From: Phytopseudomonas punonensis
GTDB taxonomy: Bacteria; Pseudomonadota; Gammaproteobacteria; Pseudomonadales; Pseudomonadaceae
Length of the DNA stretch: 64,000 nucleotides
NCBI RefSeq assembly: GCF_900142655.1
Contig: NZ_FRBQ01000001.1
Location: forward strand, 1,118,115 to 1,182,114
Direction: 5' to 3'
The notes beneath the pieces were generated by a model, which was not told where the DNA came from, did no database searches, and was given only the letters and a program-made list of their open reading frames with translations. Within the stretch, counting starts at the first letter, position 1, and every line of letters starts with the position of its first letter. Both the position numbers and the translations under genes were made by a program. This document shows, in pieces, positions 8,269 through 16,986 of this stretch.

Positions 8269-9375
8269 ATGCCGATCCACCAAGCCCGCGCACTGCTGCT
8301 CAGCGCCCTGCTTGCCCTTCCCTTCACGGCGTACGCAGAAACCTCGGTAACGCCCACAGCCAAGCGCGCCGACGACGGCAAGCCGCTGATCATCGCGCAT
8401 CGCGGCGCCAGCGGTTACCTACCCGAACACACCCTCGCCGCCTACGCAGTGGCGGTGCTGCAAGGCGCCGACTATGTCGAGCCCGACCTGGTGATGAGCA
8501 AGGACGGCCAGCTGTTCGCTCGCCACGATAACGAGCTGGGCCTGACCACCGATGTAGCCCGGCACCCGGAGTTCGCCGACCGCAAACGCAAGGCCCGCAT
8601 CGACGGCGTCGAGCTCGACGGCTGGTTCAGCGAAGACTTCACCGCGGCCGAACTGAAACGCCTGCGCGCCATCGAGCGGATTCCCGACGTTCGCCCGGGC
8701 AACACCCGCCTGGATGGCCAGTTCGAGATCCCGACCCTGCAGGAAATCATCGACCTGGTGAAGGCGCTGCAGGTCAGCCAGGGCCGCGAGATCGGCCTGT
8801 ATATCGAAACCAAGCACCCCGCGCACTTCCAGAAACTCGGTCTGGCCATGGAAAAGCCGCTGGTCGAAGCCCTGGCCCGCAACGGCTATCGGGACGCAAA
8901 GGCGCCGGTGTTTATCCAGTCCTTCGAAGTGAGCAACCTGAGAGCGCTGCGCCAGCTCAGCCCACTGCGCCTGTTACAGCTGTACGGCAAGGGCCAGCCA
9001 CAGGATCAGGTCGAGCTGGGCAACCCGCTGACTTATGAACAGATGGCCACGCCCGCCGGGCTGAAGGCAGTCGCCGCTTACGCCAACGGCGTCGGCCCAG
9101 ACAAGGGCTACGTGATCCCGCGCAAAGCGGACGGCAGCCTGGGCGAGCCGACGCGCTTCGTCGCCGACGCCCACGCCGCCGGTCTGCTGGTGCACCCCTA
9201 CACCTTCCGCGCCGAAAACCAGTTTCTGCCCACTGATCTGCAGCGGGGCAGCGACCCGGCCGCGCGTGGCGATATCGACGCCGAACTGCGCGCCTTCCTG
9301 GCCACCGGCATCGATGGGCTGTTCATCGACCAGCCGGATATCGCCGTGCGCCTGCGCGCCGCCAGGCAACGGTAA
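8269..9375 (+). CDS. glpQ: Periplasmic glycerophosphodiester phosphodiesterase
   Basis: A 368-residue exported enzyme cleaving glycerophosphodiesters to glycerol-3-phosphate and an alcohol. A signal peptide ends LLALPFTAYA before ETSV. The catalytic signature IIAHRGASGYLPEHT (HR...E/H) and the EPDLVMSKDGQLFARHD metal-binding part are intact, as is the IETKHP segment. The frame is open far upstream, but only the ATGs at 8263 and 8269 precede the signal peptide; GGAG at 8257-8260 is spaced properly for 8269. Length matches E. coli GlpQ (358). Confidence 0.93.
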   Translation: MPIHQARALLLSALLALPFTAYAETSVTPTAKRADDGKPLIIAHRGASGYLPEHTLAAYAVAVLQGADYVEPDLVMSKDGQLFARHDNELGLTTDVARHPEFADRKRKARIDGVELDGWFSEDFTAAELKRLRAIERIPDVRPGNTRLDGQFEIPTLQEIIDLVKALQVSQGREIGLYIETKHPAHFQKLGLAMEKPLVEALARNGYRDAKAPVFIQSFEVSNLRALRQLSPLRLLQLYGKGQPQDQVELGNPLTYEQMATPAGLKAVAAYANGVGPDKGYVIPRKADGSLGEPTRFVADAHAAGLLVHPYTFRAENQFLPTDLQRGSDPAARGDIDAELRAFLATGIDGLFIDQPDIAVRLRAARQR

Positions 9376-9442
9376 CGGCGCGCTTTTGTCATCCAGCTTG
9401 CACCGGTATGCTCCCGGAGACTGACACTCACCGGGAGATCGC

Positions 9443-10819
9443 GTGTCCCTACCCAAGCTGCAACGCCTCTGGCTCTGCGAGGCCGTGCGCCTGCGCGAAG
9501 AACATGCCGGCCTGCTCGAAGACAGCGAAGCCAACCGGCGCGCCCAGGCCGCCGGCGGTGACCTGGCCACCCGCATCGAAAACCGTGCCCTGCATCTGGC
9601 CGAACGCGATGGCCAGGTGCAGGCGCAGCGCCACTGGCTACAGGGTGCGCGCCTGGCCCTGCTGCTGCTCGGCCTGCTGGCCCTGGCCAGCGGCGCCGGC
9701 CTGGCGGTAGCCGCCCTGGGCGACGGACAGACGCCGGTCAATGTGTTCTGGGCCCTGGGTAGCCTGCTCGGCCTGCATGTTCTGATGCTGTTGGGCTGGT
9801 TGCTAGGCCTGCTGTTCGGTGGCGGTCATGGCGCGGTGCTCGGCCGCCTGTGGCTGTGGCTCAGCGAGAAACTGGCCCGCGATGCCAGTGCACTGCACAC
9901 CGGCCCTGCCCTGGTCTTGCTGCTGCGCCGCCAGCGCCTCAATCGCTGGCTGGTCGGCATGGCCGTGCACGGCCTCTGGCTGGTGGCGCTGAGCACCGCC
10001 CTGGTGATGCTGCTGGCGCTGCTGTCCACCCGTCGCTATGGCTTCGTGTGGGAAACCACCCTGCTGGGCGGCGACACCTTCGTTGCCCTCACTCAGGCCC
10101 TGGGTGCATTGCCCGGCCTGCTGGGTTTTCCGGTACCCGATGCCGCCACCATCCGCGCCAGCGGCGACAGTCCACTGCCGTTGGAAGCGGCCCGGCATGC
10201 CTGGGCCGGCTGGCTGATCGGCGTGCTGGTGATCTACGGGCTGCTGCCGCGTCTGCTGCTGGGCCTAGTGTGCCTGGTGCGTTGGCGAGCAGGCACCGCG
10301 CGGCTGACCCTGGATCTGTCGCAGCCCGGCTACGACCTCTTGCGCGACCGCCTGCAGCCCAACAGCGAACGCCTGGGCGTATGCGATGCCGAGCCAGCGC
10401 AGCTTTATCAGGTGCAGTCCGCCGCTGGCGTCGACACCAGCAGCGGTGCGCTGCTGGTCGCCATCGAGCTGGATGACCGCCGCCCCTGGCCGCCGGTGCT
10501 GCCCAAATCGGTGGCCGACGCCGGCATCATCGACAGCCGCGAACAGCGCCGTCAATTGCTCGACCAGCTGACCCGCTTTCCGCCCGCGCGCTTGGCCATT
10601 GCCTGTGACCCACGGCGCTCGCCGGATCGCGGCAGCCTGGCGCTGCTCGCCGAGCTGGCCCGCTGCGCCGGGGCAACCCGCATCTGGCTGCTGCAGCCGC
10701 CCCAGGGCGAGCTGCTCGACAGCGAGCGCCTTGGCGACTGGCACAGGGCGCTGGACGAACTGCAACTGGCCCACCGCGAAAGCTCGCCCCTGACCTGGCT
10801 GGAGACTGGCCATGACTGA
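9443..10819 (+). CDS. DUF2868 domain membrane protein
   Basis: A 458-residue protein starting at a GTG with GGGAG six bases upstream. The N-terminal 65 residues are charged and cytosolic (LREEHAGLLEDSEANRRA). Hydrophobic spans follow at about 68-92, 100-126, 170-195 and 240-270. The C-terminal 180 residues form a soluble domain resembling a Rossmann-like fold (LLVAIELDDRRPWPP, RLAIACDPRRSPDRGSLALL). DUF2868 has no assigned function. It is regularly found next to DUF3482 GTPase-like genes, as here, so the two products probably act together at the membrane. Confidence 0.85.
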   Translation: MSLPKLQRLWLCEAVRLREEHAGLLEDSEANRRAQAAGGDLATRIENRALHLAERDGQVQAQRHWLQGARLALLLLGLLALASGAGLAVAALGDGQTPVNVFWALGSLLGLHVLMLLGWLLGLLFGGGHGAVLGRLWLWLSEKLARDASALHTGPALVLLLRRQRLNRWLVGMAVHGLWLVALSTALVMLLALLSTRRYGFVWETTLLGGDTFVALTQALGALPGLLGFPVPDAATIRASGDSPLPLEAARHAWAGWLIGVLVIYGLLPRLLLGLVCLVRWRAGTARLTLDLSQPGYDLLRDRLQPNSERLGVCDAEPAQLYQVQSAAGVDTSSGALLVAIELDDRRPWPPVLPKSVADAGIIDSREQRRQLLDQLTRFPPARLAIACDPRRSPDRGSLALLAELARCAGATRIWLLQPPQGELLDSERLGDWHRALDELQLAHRESSPLTWLETGHD

Positions 10820-10868
10820 TACCAACCGTCGCGCGAATCGACCGTTTGCCAGAGGCTATCGCCCATGA
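10812..10868 (+). CDS. Possible 18-codon bridging reading frame
   Basis: An ATG at 10812, 8 bases before the end of the DUF2868 gene, opens an 18-codon frame (MTDTNRRANRPFARGYRP). Its TGA overlaps the ATG of the DUF3482 gene as ATGA. It would let ribosomes run from the first gene to the second without a gap. The peptide is Arg-rich with no recognisable feature. It may be a translational coupler rather than a functional product, or chance. Confidence 0.3.
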   Translation: MTDTNRRANRPFARGYRP

Positions 10869-12250
10869 GCCAACCGTTGAAGCTCGCCGTGGTCGGCCAC
10901 ACCAACGTCGGCAAGACCTCGCTGCTGCGCACCCTGACCCGTGACGTCGGCTTTGGCGAAGTGTCCCATCGCCCCAGCACCACCCGCCACGTCGAAGGCG
11001 CGCGCCTGTCGGTAGACGGCGAGCCGCTGCTGGAGCTGTACGACACACCGGGCCTGGAAGATGCCATCGCCCTGCTCGACTACCTCGATGGGCTGGACCG
11101 CCCAGGCGAGCGCCTCGACGGCCCGGCGCGGCTGGCGCGCTTCATGGAAGGCAGCGAGGCGCGCCAGCGCTTCGAACAGGAAGCCAAGGTGCTGCGCCAG
11201 CTACAGGCATCGGATGCCGGCCTGTACGTGATCGATGCCCGCGAGCCGGTGCTGGCCAAGTACCGCGACGAGCTGAACGTGCTGGCAATGTGTGGCCGCC
11301 CGCTGCTGCCGGTGCTGAATTTCGTGGCGGGCGCCAACCACCGCGAGGACGACTGGCGCGAAGCACTGGCACGCCTGGGGTTGCACGCCCTGGTGCGTTT
11401 CGACAGCGTGGCGCCGCCGCTCGATGGTGAGCGCCGGCTGTACGAGAGCCTGGCGCTGATGCACGAGAAATCGCGTCCGCAACTGCAACGCCTGATCGAC
11501 GATCACGAAGCCCAGCGTCTGGCTCGCCACCGCAGCGCCAAGCGCCTGATCGCCGAGCTGCTGGTCGACTGCGCGGCCTGTCGGCGCAGCGTGGCCAACC
11601 AGCCTGAGCTGGAAAAAAACGCCATCGAGGATTTGCGCGCCCAGGTGCGCCAGCGTGAACAGCGCTGCGTGGAAGCCCTGCTGCGCCTGTACGCCTTTCG
11701 CCGCGAAGACGCCCGGGCTGACGATCTGCCCCTGCTGGACGGTCGCTGGGGCGACGACCTGTTCAACCCGGAAACCATCAAGCAACTGGGCATTCGCCTG
11801 GGCGGCGGCGCGGCAGCCGGGGCAGCGGCCGGGGCGGGCGTCGACCTGCTGGTCGGCGGCCTGACCCTGGGCACCGCGGCACTAGCCGGCGCGCTGCTCG
11901 GCGGCGGCGCGCAGACCCTGCGCAACTATGGCGCGCGCCTCAAGGGCAAGCTCCAGGGCCAGCGCGAGCTGACCGTCGACGACGCCGTGCTGCGCCTGCT
12001 CGCCCTGCGCCAGCAGCATCTGCTACAGGCCCTCGATAGCCGCGGCCACGCGGCCGTCGAAGCGGTACGCCTCGGCGCCCTGCAGGACAGCCAATGGCGC
12101 GAAGGCAAGCTACCGGGCGCCCTGCGCGTCGCCCGCGCACGACCAGAGTGGTCGTCCCTGAACCCCGGTGCACGGGTCGATCAGGTCGAGCGCCAGGAGC
12201 AGGTCGAACGCCTGGCCAAGGAAATCGATGCGGCGCCGCCTGCGAAATGA
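10865..12250 (+). CDS. DUF3482 domain GTPase-like protein
   Basis: A 461-residue protein with an N-terminal Era/TrmE-like G domain: P-loop GHTNVGKTS (11-19), switch I threonines at 39-40 (STTRHVEG) and G3 DTPG (60-63). The G4 NKxD is replaced by NFVAG at about 152, so guanine specificity is uncertain. Residues 312-348 are a glycine/alanine-rich hydrophobic stretch that looks like a membrane-inserting hairpin. The remainder is helical and charged. Function unknown; the adjacent DUF2868 membrane protein is the likely partner. The stop overlaps the next gene's start (ATGA). Confidence 0.85.
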   Translation: MSQPLKLAVVGHTNVGKTSLLRTLTRDVGFGEVSHRPSTTRHVEGARLSVDGEPLLELYDTPGLEDAIALLDYLDGLDRPGERLDGPARLARFMEGSEARQRFEQEAKVLRQLQASDAGLYVIDAREPVLAKYRDELNVLAMCGRPLLPVLNFVAGANHREDDWREALARLGLHALVRFDSVAPPLDGERRLYESLALMHEKSRPQLQRLIDDHEAQRLARHRSAKRLIAELLVDCAACRRSVANQPELEKNAIEDLRAQVRQREQRCVEALLRLYAFRREDARADDLPLLDGRWGDDLFNPETIKQLGIRLGGGAAAGAAAGAGVDLLVGGLTLGTAALAGALLGGGAQTLRNYGARLKGKLQGQRELTVDDAVLRLLALRQQHLLQALDSRGHAAVEAVRLGALQDSQWREGKLPGALRVARARPEWSSLNPGARVDQVERQEQVERLAKEIDAAPPAK

Positions 12251-12519
12251 GCCTGTGTAGCGAACTGGCCGCCATCCTCGAGCGTGAACTGCGCCTGGGC
12301 AACAGCCTCGGCCAGGCGCCCCATCGCGCCGGCTGGCCGCAACCGGACTCGCTGTTCGCCGCCCTGCGCGAGGACTTCAAGAGCGACCTCAAGCAGCTAC
12401 CGACCTGCCTGCAACATGGCCACTGCAACGATCCGCATTACGGCTGGTACGAGGAACTCTACTGCCGTGATCACCACCACCTGCTGGTCGCCGGCGTGCC
12501 CAAACCCGGCCGCCGTTGA
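12247..12519 (+). CDS. Hypothetical 90-residue Cys/His-rich protein
   Basis: Starts in the ATGA overlap with the DUF3482 gene, so it is probably the third gene of that operon. The N-terminal half is amphipathic (LAAILERELRLGNSLGQAPH). The C-terminal half is rich in Cys, His, Trp and Tyr (CLQHGHCNDPHYGWYEELYC), which could bind a metal. I do not recognise the family. The longer frame starting at 12094 reads through the DUF3482 gene and is not credible upstream of this ATG. Confidence 0.7.
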   Translation: MSLCSELAAILERELRLGNSLGQAPHRAGWPQPDSLFAALREDFKSDLKQLPTCLQHGHCNDPHYGWYEELYCRDHHHLLVAGVPKPGRR

Positions 12520-12541
12520 CCCCTGATTGCGAGCCTTGAAC

Positions 12542-12859
12542 ATGCCGGTTACCAACCTGTTCCACGACAGCGAGCCGCCTGCCCAGGGCGAGCGCTTCGA
12601 CACCCTGCTCAGCCATCGCAACTTGGTGGTCGAACGCATCCTCAGCTCGTCGCGGATCGAATCGGTGGACTACGTGCAGGAACAGGATGAATGGGTACTG
12701 CTGGCCCGCGGCGAGGCGAGCATGACGGTGGCCGGTGAAGCGATCGAGCTCACTGCCGGCGATCATCTGTTTCTACCGGCCGGCACACCCCATCGGGTGG
12801 AGCGCACCAGCGAAGGTGCGCTGTGGCTGGCCATCCACCTGCATCCTGGCAACTCGTAG
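12542..12859 (+). CDS. Small cupin-domain protein
   Basis: A 105-residue single-cupin protein. The beta-barrel metal motifs are partly visible: the second motif is LTAGDHLFLPAGTPHRVE (GDxxxxPxxxxH) and the first is degenerate (DEWVLLARGEASM), without the usual His pair. The substrate is unknown; such small cupins include dioxygenases, isomerases and sensor domains. It begins 22 bases after the 90-residue gene. Its stop codon lies inside the first repeat unit downstream. Confidence 0.85.
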   Translation: MPVTNLFHDSEPPAQGERFDTLLSHRNLVVERILSSSRIESVDYVQEQDEWVLLARGEASMTVAGEAIELTAGDHLFLPAGTPHRVERTSEGALWLAIHLHPGNS

Positions 12860-12942
12860 CCCGGGTCGAGCGCAGCGACACCCGGGATTTGTGCAAACCA
12901 TCGTCACCGCCCAGGGTTACGCCTTCGGCTAACCCAGGCTAC
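12856..12942. repeat. Dispersed palindromic repeat, family A copy 1
   Basis: A unit starting GTAGCCCGGGTCGAGCGCAG (12856-12887) and an opposite-orientation unit CCCAGGGTTA...CAGGCTAC (12910-12942). The same pair recurs at 15293-15379 and 55670-55750. It lies directly 3' of the cupin gene and includes its TAG stop. Confidence 0.85.
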
Positions 12943-12969
12943 AGAGCGCGCCGCGGCCGGGCCTCAAAA

Positions 12970-13041
12970 GTGGGAGCGCGCCATGCGCGCGAAAATTCGC
13001 GGGCCAACCCCGTAGGGTGGAAGACGCTTCACCCTTCCACC
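12970..13041. repeat. REP half-site and GTAGGGTGG repeat
   Basis: GTGGGAGCGCGCCATGCGCG (12970-12989) resembles the GTGGGAGCGG half of the REP family at 19156-19281. It is followed by GTAGGGTGGAAGACGCTTCA and CCCTTCCACC (13012-13041), related to the element at 19037-19145. With the family A copy this fills the 200-base gap between the cupin and the EamA gene; no other content is visible. Confidence 0.6.
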
Positions 13042-13059
13042 ACGAATAACCACCACAAC

Positions 13060-13941
13060 TCAACGCCTGAGCAGGCTTGTCCACAGCGTCGCCGCAACGA
13101 TCAGAAAGCCGCCGATCCACGCCTGCACGCTCAATTGCTCGCTTAGCCACAGCACGGCGAACAGCGCACCGAACAGCGGCTCGCTGCCCATCAGCAGCGA
13201 CACCCGGGTCGGGCTGCTGCGGCGCAGCGCGTAGTTCTGCACGAAGAACGCGAACAGGGTGGCGAACAGCACCAGATACAGGGTGCCGATCCAGAACGCC
13301 AGCTCTGTCGGCAGGGCAGGCAAACCGTCTGGCAGAACGATCACGCCGAGCAGCAGGCAGCCAATACCGATCACCCCGGTCTGTACCGCGGTCAGCGCCA
13401 GCGCGGGTACCTGGGTATGGGCGGTCAGCCGTCCGGTCAGGCACACAAGCACGGCGCGCAGCAGCGCCGCCATTAGCATCAGCCCGTCACCGAGGTTGAA
13501 TTGCAGGTCGACGCCGCCGCTGAGCAGCCAGGTGCCGAACAGCGACAGCGCCACCGCCGGCAGCAAGCGCGAATCGGGGCGGCGGTCGAGCATCAGCCAT
13601 TCCACGAAGGGGGTGATGACCACGCACAGGCTGATCAGAAATGCCGCATTGCTGGCCGAGGTGTGCAGCACGCCATAGGTTTCGCACAGGAAGATCGCCA
13701 GCATCACGCCACCGAGTGGAATCCCCGGCGCCCAGGCTTGGCGCCCCGCTCCGCGCAGCTGCGGCAGCAGGATCAGGAAGGTGAGGCAGAAGCGCACGGC
13801 GAGAAAACCCAGCACCGGATAGAACACCAGCGCTTCCTTGGCCACGCCGTAGCTGGTGCCCCAGACGATGGCGACCAGCAGCAACAGCACATCGCTGGCC
13901 TGCAGCAGGCGCGAAGGGGAACGGCTAACCAGGGTGAACAT
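13060..13941 (-). CDS. EamA/DMT family transporter
   Basis: A 293-residue inner-membrane protein with about ten hydrophobic spans in two EamA repeats: SDVLLLLVAIVWGTSYGVAK opens the first and LYLVLFATLFAFFVQNYALR lies in the second. Family members export amino acids, metabolites or drugs. The frame continues upstream through the LysR gene on the other strand. The ATG at 13941 begins a family-length protein and leaves a 90-base divergent promoter region shared with the LysR regulator, which probably controls it. The substrate is unknown. Confidence 0.9.
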   Translation of the reverse strand: MFTLVSRSPSRLLQASDVLLLLVAIVWGTSYGVAKEALVFYPVLGFLAVRFCLTFLILLPQLRGAGRQAWAPGIPLGGVMLAIFLCETYGVLHTSASNAAFLISLCVVITPFVEWLMLDRRPDSRLLPAVALSLFGTWLLSGGVDLQFNLGDGLMLMAALLRAVLVCLTGRLTAHTQVPALALTAVQTGVIGIGCLLLGVIVLPDGLPALPTELAFWIGTLYLVLFATLFAFFVQNYALRRSSPTRVSLLMGSEPLFGALFAVLWLSEQLSVQAWIGGFLIVAATLWTSLLRR

Positions 13942-14031
13942 GGGGGTACTTCCTGCAATCGGTGAGAAGCGCATTGTCCATTGCGTCCCTGGGCGTGATA
14001 ATCCGCCAACTCCGAACAAGACCTGTTCCCC

Positions 14032-14955
14032 ATGCGCACGAATCTCACCCCACAGCTGCTTCCCTATCTGGCCATTTTCGTACGTGTGGTCGAGGCCGGC
14101 AGTTTCTCCGCCGCGGCCCGCCAGCAAGGCAGCACGGCGTCGGCGGTGAGCCGGCAGATCGCCCACCTCGAGCAGACACTTGGCGTGCGCCTGCTGGAGC
14201 GCACCACACGGCGCCTGCGCCTGAGCGAAGCCGGCAGCGAAGTGTTCGAGCGCTGCAAGGACATGCTCGACGCCGCCCAGGCCGCCCTGGATGTCGGTGA
14301 GCGGCTGATGAGCCAGCCGCGCGGCCGGGTGCGCCTGAGCGTGCCCAAGGCTTTCGGGCGCTTTCTGGTGATGCCGCTGATTCAGGATTTTCTGCAGCGC
14401 TACCCGGAAGTGGACGTCAGCCTTAACCTCAGTGACCGCAGCCCTGACCTGATCAGCGAGCAATTCGACCTGCTGGTGAGCATCACTGATCAGCCGCCGC
14501 CCACTCTGGCCGGTCGGCCGCTGTACAATGTCCAGCAGCTGCTGTGTGCCAGCCCCACCTACCTACAGCGCCATGGCACGCCCCAGCACCCGAGCGAACT
14601 GGTGCGCCATGCCTGCCTGTATCTGGACGAAACGCCGGACGATCACCGTTGGCATTTCAGCAATGGGCCGGAACAATGCGTGGTGGCGGTAAGCGGCCGC
14701 TTCGCCAGCAATCACAGCGAGGTACGCCTGAACGCCGTGCTCGGCCACCTGGGCATCACCTGCTTGCCGCATTTCACCGCAGCGGCGGCACTGGCAAGCG
14801 GCGAGCTGGTGCGGGTGTTGCCGCAATGGCGCTACACCGGCTCCTACCAGGGCACCGCGTGGATTCTCTACCACCCGACCCGCCATCTGCCGCCCAAACT
14901 GCGGGTGCTGATTGACCACCTGGCCGCGGGGCTGGGCAAGGGGCAATCGCTATGA
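14032..14955 (+). CDS. LysR-family transcriptional regulator
   Basis: A 307-residue regulator. The N-terminal winged helix-turn-helix (about 10-70: IFVRVVEAGSFSAAARQQGSTASAVSRQ) is followed by a periplasmic-binding-like effector domain (VRLSVPKAFGRFLVMPLIQDFL). The VRLSVPKAFG style is of the CrgA-like branch. It is divergent from the EamA exporter, the usual arrangement for control of a neighbour by a LysR protein. Its last codons overlap the start of the following small gene by ATGA. Confidence 0.92.
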   Translation: MRTNLTPQLLPYLAIFVRVVEAGSFSAAARQQGSTASAVSRQIAHLEQTLGVRLLERTTRRLRLSEAGSEVFERCKDMLDAAQAALDVGERLMSQPRGRVRLSVPKAFGRFLVMPLIQDFLQRYPEVDVSLNLSDRSPDLISEQFDLLVSITDQPPPTLAGRPLYNVQQLLCASPTYLQRHGTPQHPSELVRHACLYLDETPDDHRWHFSNGPEQCVVAVSGRFASNHSEVRLNAVLGHLGITCLPHFTAAAALASGELVRVLPQWRYTGSYQGTAWILYHPTRHLPPKLRVLIDHLAAGLGKGQSL

Positions 14956-15290
14956 ATGGGCGGATAACCAGGCTTCGCCAGTGGCTGGAACGCCGTCGCC
15001 TTGAGCGGCAGCCGGCGGATACGGCTGGTCACGTCACCCTGGAAGCTATCGACACCGAGGTCGGCAACCGGATTCTGGAGAGCCTCAAGGCCAATGGCTG
15101 GCGACAGGTGGCGCAGTACAGCCCGATGGCGTTCGACAAGGGCATCGACTATGACAGCTACACGCTGCGCAATGGGCGGGAGGAGCTGCAGATGGAGTGG
15201 AATAACTGGTTCGAGTGGAAGCTCAGCGGGCCGAGCGAGATCGTTGCGGAAATCGCTCGGCGCTTTGCATTAGGAAAGGTGAGCGAATAA
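14952..15290 (+). CDS. Hypothetical 112-residue protein
   Basis: A small soluble protein, translationally coupled to the LysR gene (ATGA). The N-terminal 25 residues are very Arg-rich (RITRLRQWLERRRLERQ). The rest is a compact alpha/beta region ending with Trp-rich WNNWFEWKLSGP and a helix. I do not recognise it. It has ordinary composition for this genome and a credible start, so it is probably a real gene. Confidence 0.7.
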   Translation: MNGRITRLRQWLERRRLERQPADTAGHVTLEAIDTEVGNRILESLKANGWRQVAQYSPMAFDKGIDYDSYTLRNGREELQMEWNNWFEWKLSGPSEIVAEIARRFALGKVSE

Positions 15291-15292
15291 CT

Positions 15293-15379
15293 CCCCGGGT
15301 TACGCCCTCGGCTAACCCAGGCTACGGGCGGGTGTGCGCCGCTTTGCGTAGCCTGGGTTGAGCGCAGCGATACCCGGGA
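15293..15379. repeat. Dispersed palindromic repeat, family A copy 2
   Basis: CCCCGGGTTACGCCCTCGGC...CAGGCTAC (15293-15325) and, inverted, GTAGCCTGGGTTGAGCGCAG...ACCCGGGA (15348-15379). It fills the gap between two convergent genes and ends 6 bases from the thyA stop codon. Confidence 0.85.
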
Positions 15380-15385
15380 AGCGGC

Positions 15386-16180
15386 TCAGACCGCCACTGG
15401 CGCCTTGATGTGCGGATGCGCTTCGTAACCGACCAGCTCGAAGTCCTCGAACTTGAAGGCGAACAGGTCCTTCACTTCGGGATTGAGCTTCATGGTCGGC
15501 AGCGGCAGCGGCTCGCGGGTCAATTGCAGGTCGGCCTGTTCCAGGTGGTTGGCGTACAGGTGGCAGTCGCCGCCGGTCCAGATGAACTCGCCCGGCTGCA
15601 GGCCGCAGACCTGCGCGACCATCAACGTCAGCAGCGCATAGCTGGCGATGTTGAACGGTACGCCGAGGAAGATATCGGCCGAGCGCTGATACAGCTGGCA
15701 GCTCAGCTTGCCGTCCGCCACGTAGAACTGGAACAGCGCGTGGCACGGCGGCAGCGCCATTTGCTCGACCAGCGCCGGGTTCCAGGCCGAGACGATCAGG
15801 CGGCGCGAGTCCGGGTTCTTCTTGATCATCTCGATCAGCTTGCTGATCTGGTCGACCGACTCACCGTTCCGCGCCGGCCAGTTGCGCCACTGGTAGCCGT
15901 ATACCGGGCCAAGGTCGCCGTTCTCGTCGGCCCACTCGTCCCAGATACGTACGCCGTTGTCCTTCAGATACTTGATGTTGGTGTCGCCCTGCAGGAACCA
16001 CAGCAACTCGTGAATGATCGACTTGAGGTGGCACTTCTTGGTGGTTACCAGCGGGAAGCCGTCAGCCAGGTCGAAGCGCATCTGATGGGCGAACACGCTG
16101 TAGGTGCCGGTACCGGTACGGTCTTCCTTGAAGGTGCCGTTCTCGCGCACATGGCGCATCAGGTCGAGATACTGTTTCAT
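15386..16180 (-). CDS. thyA: Thymidylate synthase
   Basis: A 264-residue enzyme, the same length as E. coli ThyA. It methylates dUMP to dTMP with 5,10-methylenetetrahydrofolate and yields dihydrofolate for FolA. Catalytic Cys146 ([11 protein letters not shown]) and phosphate-binding Arg21 (EDRTGTGT) are present, as are Asp/Asn dUMP contacts ([17 protein letters not shown]). The start ATG at 16180 overlaps the lgt stop by 4 bases, so lgt and thyA are co-translated, as is common in Pseudomonas and other gammaproteobacteria. Confidence 0.98.
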   Translation of the reverse strand: MKQYLDLMRHVRENGTFKEDRTGTGTYSVFAHQMRFDLADGFPLVTTKKCHLKSIIHELLWFLQGDTNIKYLKDNGVRIWDEWADENGDLGPVYGYQWRNWPARNGESVDQISKLIEMIKKNPDSRRLIVSAWNPALVEQMALPPCHALFQFYVADGKLSCQLYQRSADIFLGVPFNIASYALLTLMVAQVCGLQPGEFIWTGGDCHLYANHLEQADLQLTREPLPLPTMKLNPEVKDLFAFKFEDFELVGYEAHPHIKAPVAV

Positions 16181-16977
16181 CGCACCACCTCCGCTACCGG
16201 TTGACGCTTGTATGCATAGACCATCAGGCCCAGGCCGGCGAGCACCATCGGTACGCACAGCACTTGGCCCATGGTCAGCCAGCCCCATGCCAGGTAGCCG
16301 AGCTGGGCGTCCGGCACACGGACGAACTCGACGATAAAGCGGAAGATGCCGTAGCACACCGCGAACAGGCCGGAGACCGCCATGGTCGGGCGCGGTTTGC
16401 GCGAGTAGATCCACAGGATGACGAACAGCGCCACGCCTTCCAAGGCGAACTGGTACAGCTGCGACGGGTGGCGCGGCAGCGGCCCGCCGGTCGGGAAGAC
16501 CATGGCCCAGGGCACATCGCTGACCTTGCCCCACAGCTCGGCGTTGATGAAGTTGCCGATACGCCCGGCGCCCAGGCCGATCGGCACCAGCGGGGCGATG
16601 AAGTCCATCAGTTCGAAGAAGCTCTTGCCGTTGCGCCTGGCGAACCACAGGGTGGCCAGCATCACGCCGATCAGGCCGCCGTGGAACGACATGCCGCCCT
16701 TCCACACTTCAAGAATCAGCAGCGGGTTGGCGATGTAGGCCGGCAGGTCGTAGAACAGCACATAACCTAGACGCCCGCCGACGATCACCCCCATCGCCAC
16801 CCAGAACACCAGGTCGGAGAGCTTCTCCTTGCTCCAGGTCGGGTCGAAGGCATTCAGGCGGCGCGAGGCGAGGAACCAGGCGCCACCGATGCCGACCAGG
16901 TACATCAGGCCGTACCAGTGAATCTGCAGGAAGCCCAGGTCGAGGGCGACCGGGTCAATATTCGGGTAGGGCAGCAT
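16177..16977 (-). CDS. lgt: Prolipoprotein diacylglyceryl transferase
   Basis: A 266-residue inner-membrane enzyme with about seven spans. It transfers diacylglycerol from phosphatidylglycerol to the lipobox cysteine of prolipoproteins, the first step of lipoprotein maturation. The family signature [13 protein letters not shown] and the essential His/Gly segment [11 protein letters not shown] are intact. The gene lies 9 bases downstream of the TauE/SafE gene and overlaps thyA by 4 bases, so the three form an operon. Confidence 0.97.
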   Translation of the reverse strand: MLPYPNIDPVALDLGFLQIHWYGLMYLVGIGGAWFLASRRLNAFDPTWSKEKLSDLVFWVAMGVIVGGRLGYVLFYDLPAYIANPLLILEVWKGGMSFHGGLIGVMLATLWFARRNGKSFFELMDFIAPLVPIGLGAGRIGNFINAELWGKVSDVPWAMVFPTGGPLPRHPSQLYQFALEGVALFVILWIYSRKPRPTMAVSGLFAVCYGIFRFIVEFVRVPDAQLGYLAWGWLTMGQVLCVPMVLAGLGLMVYAYKRQPVAEVVR

Positions 16978-16986
16978 CAGGATTCC

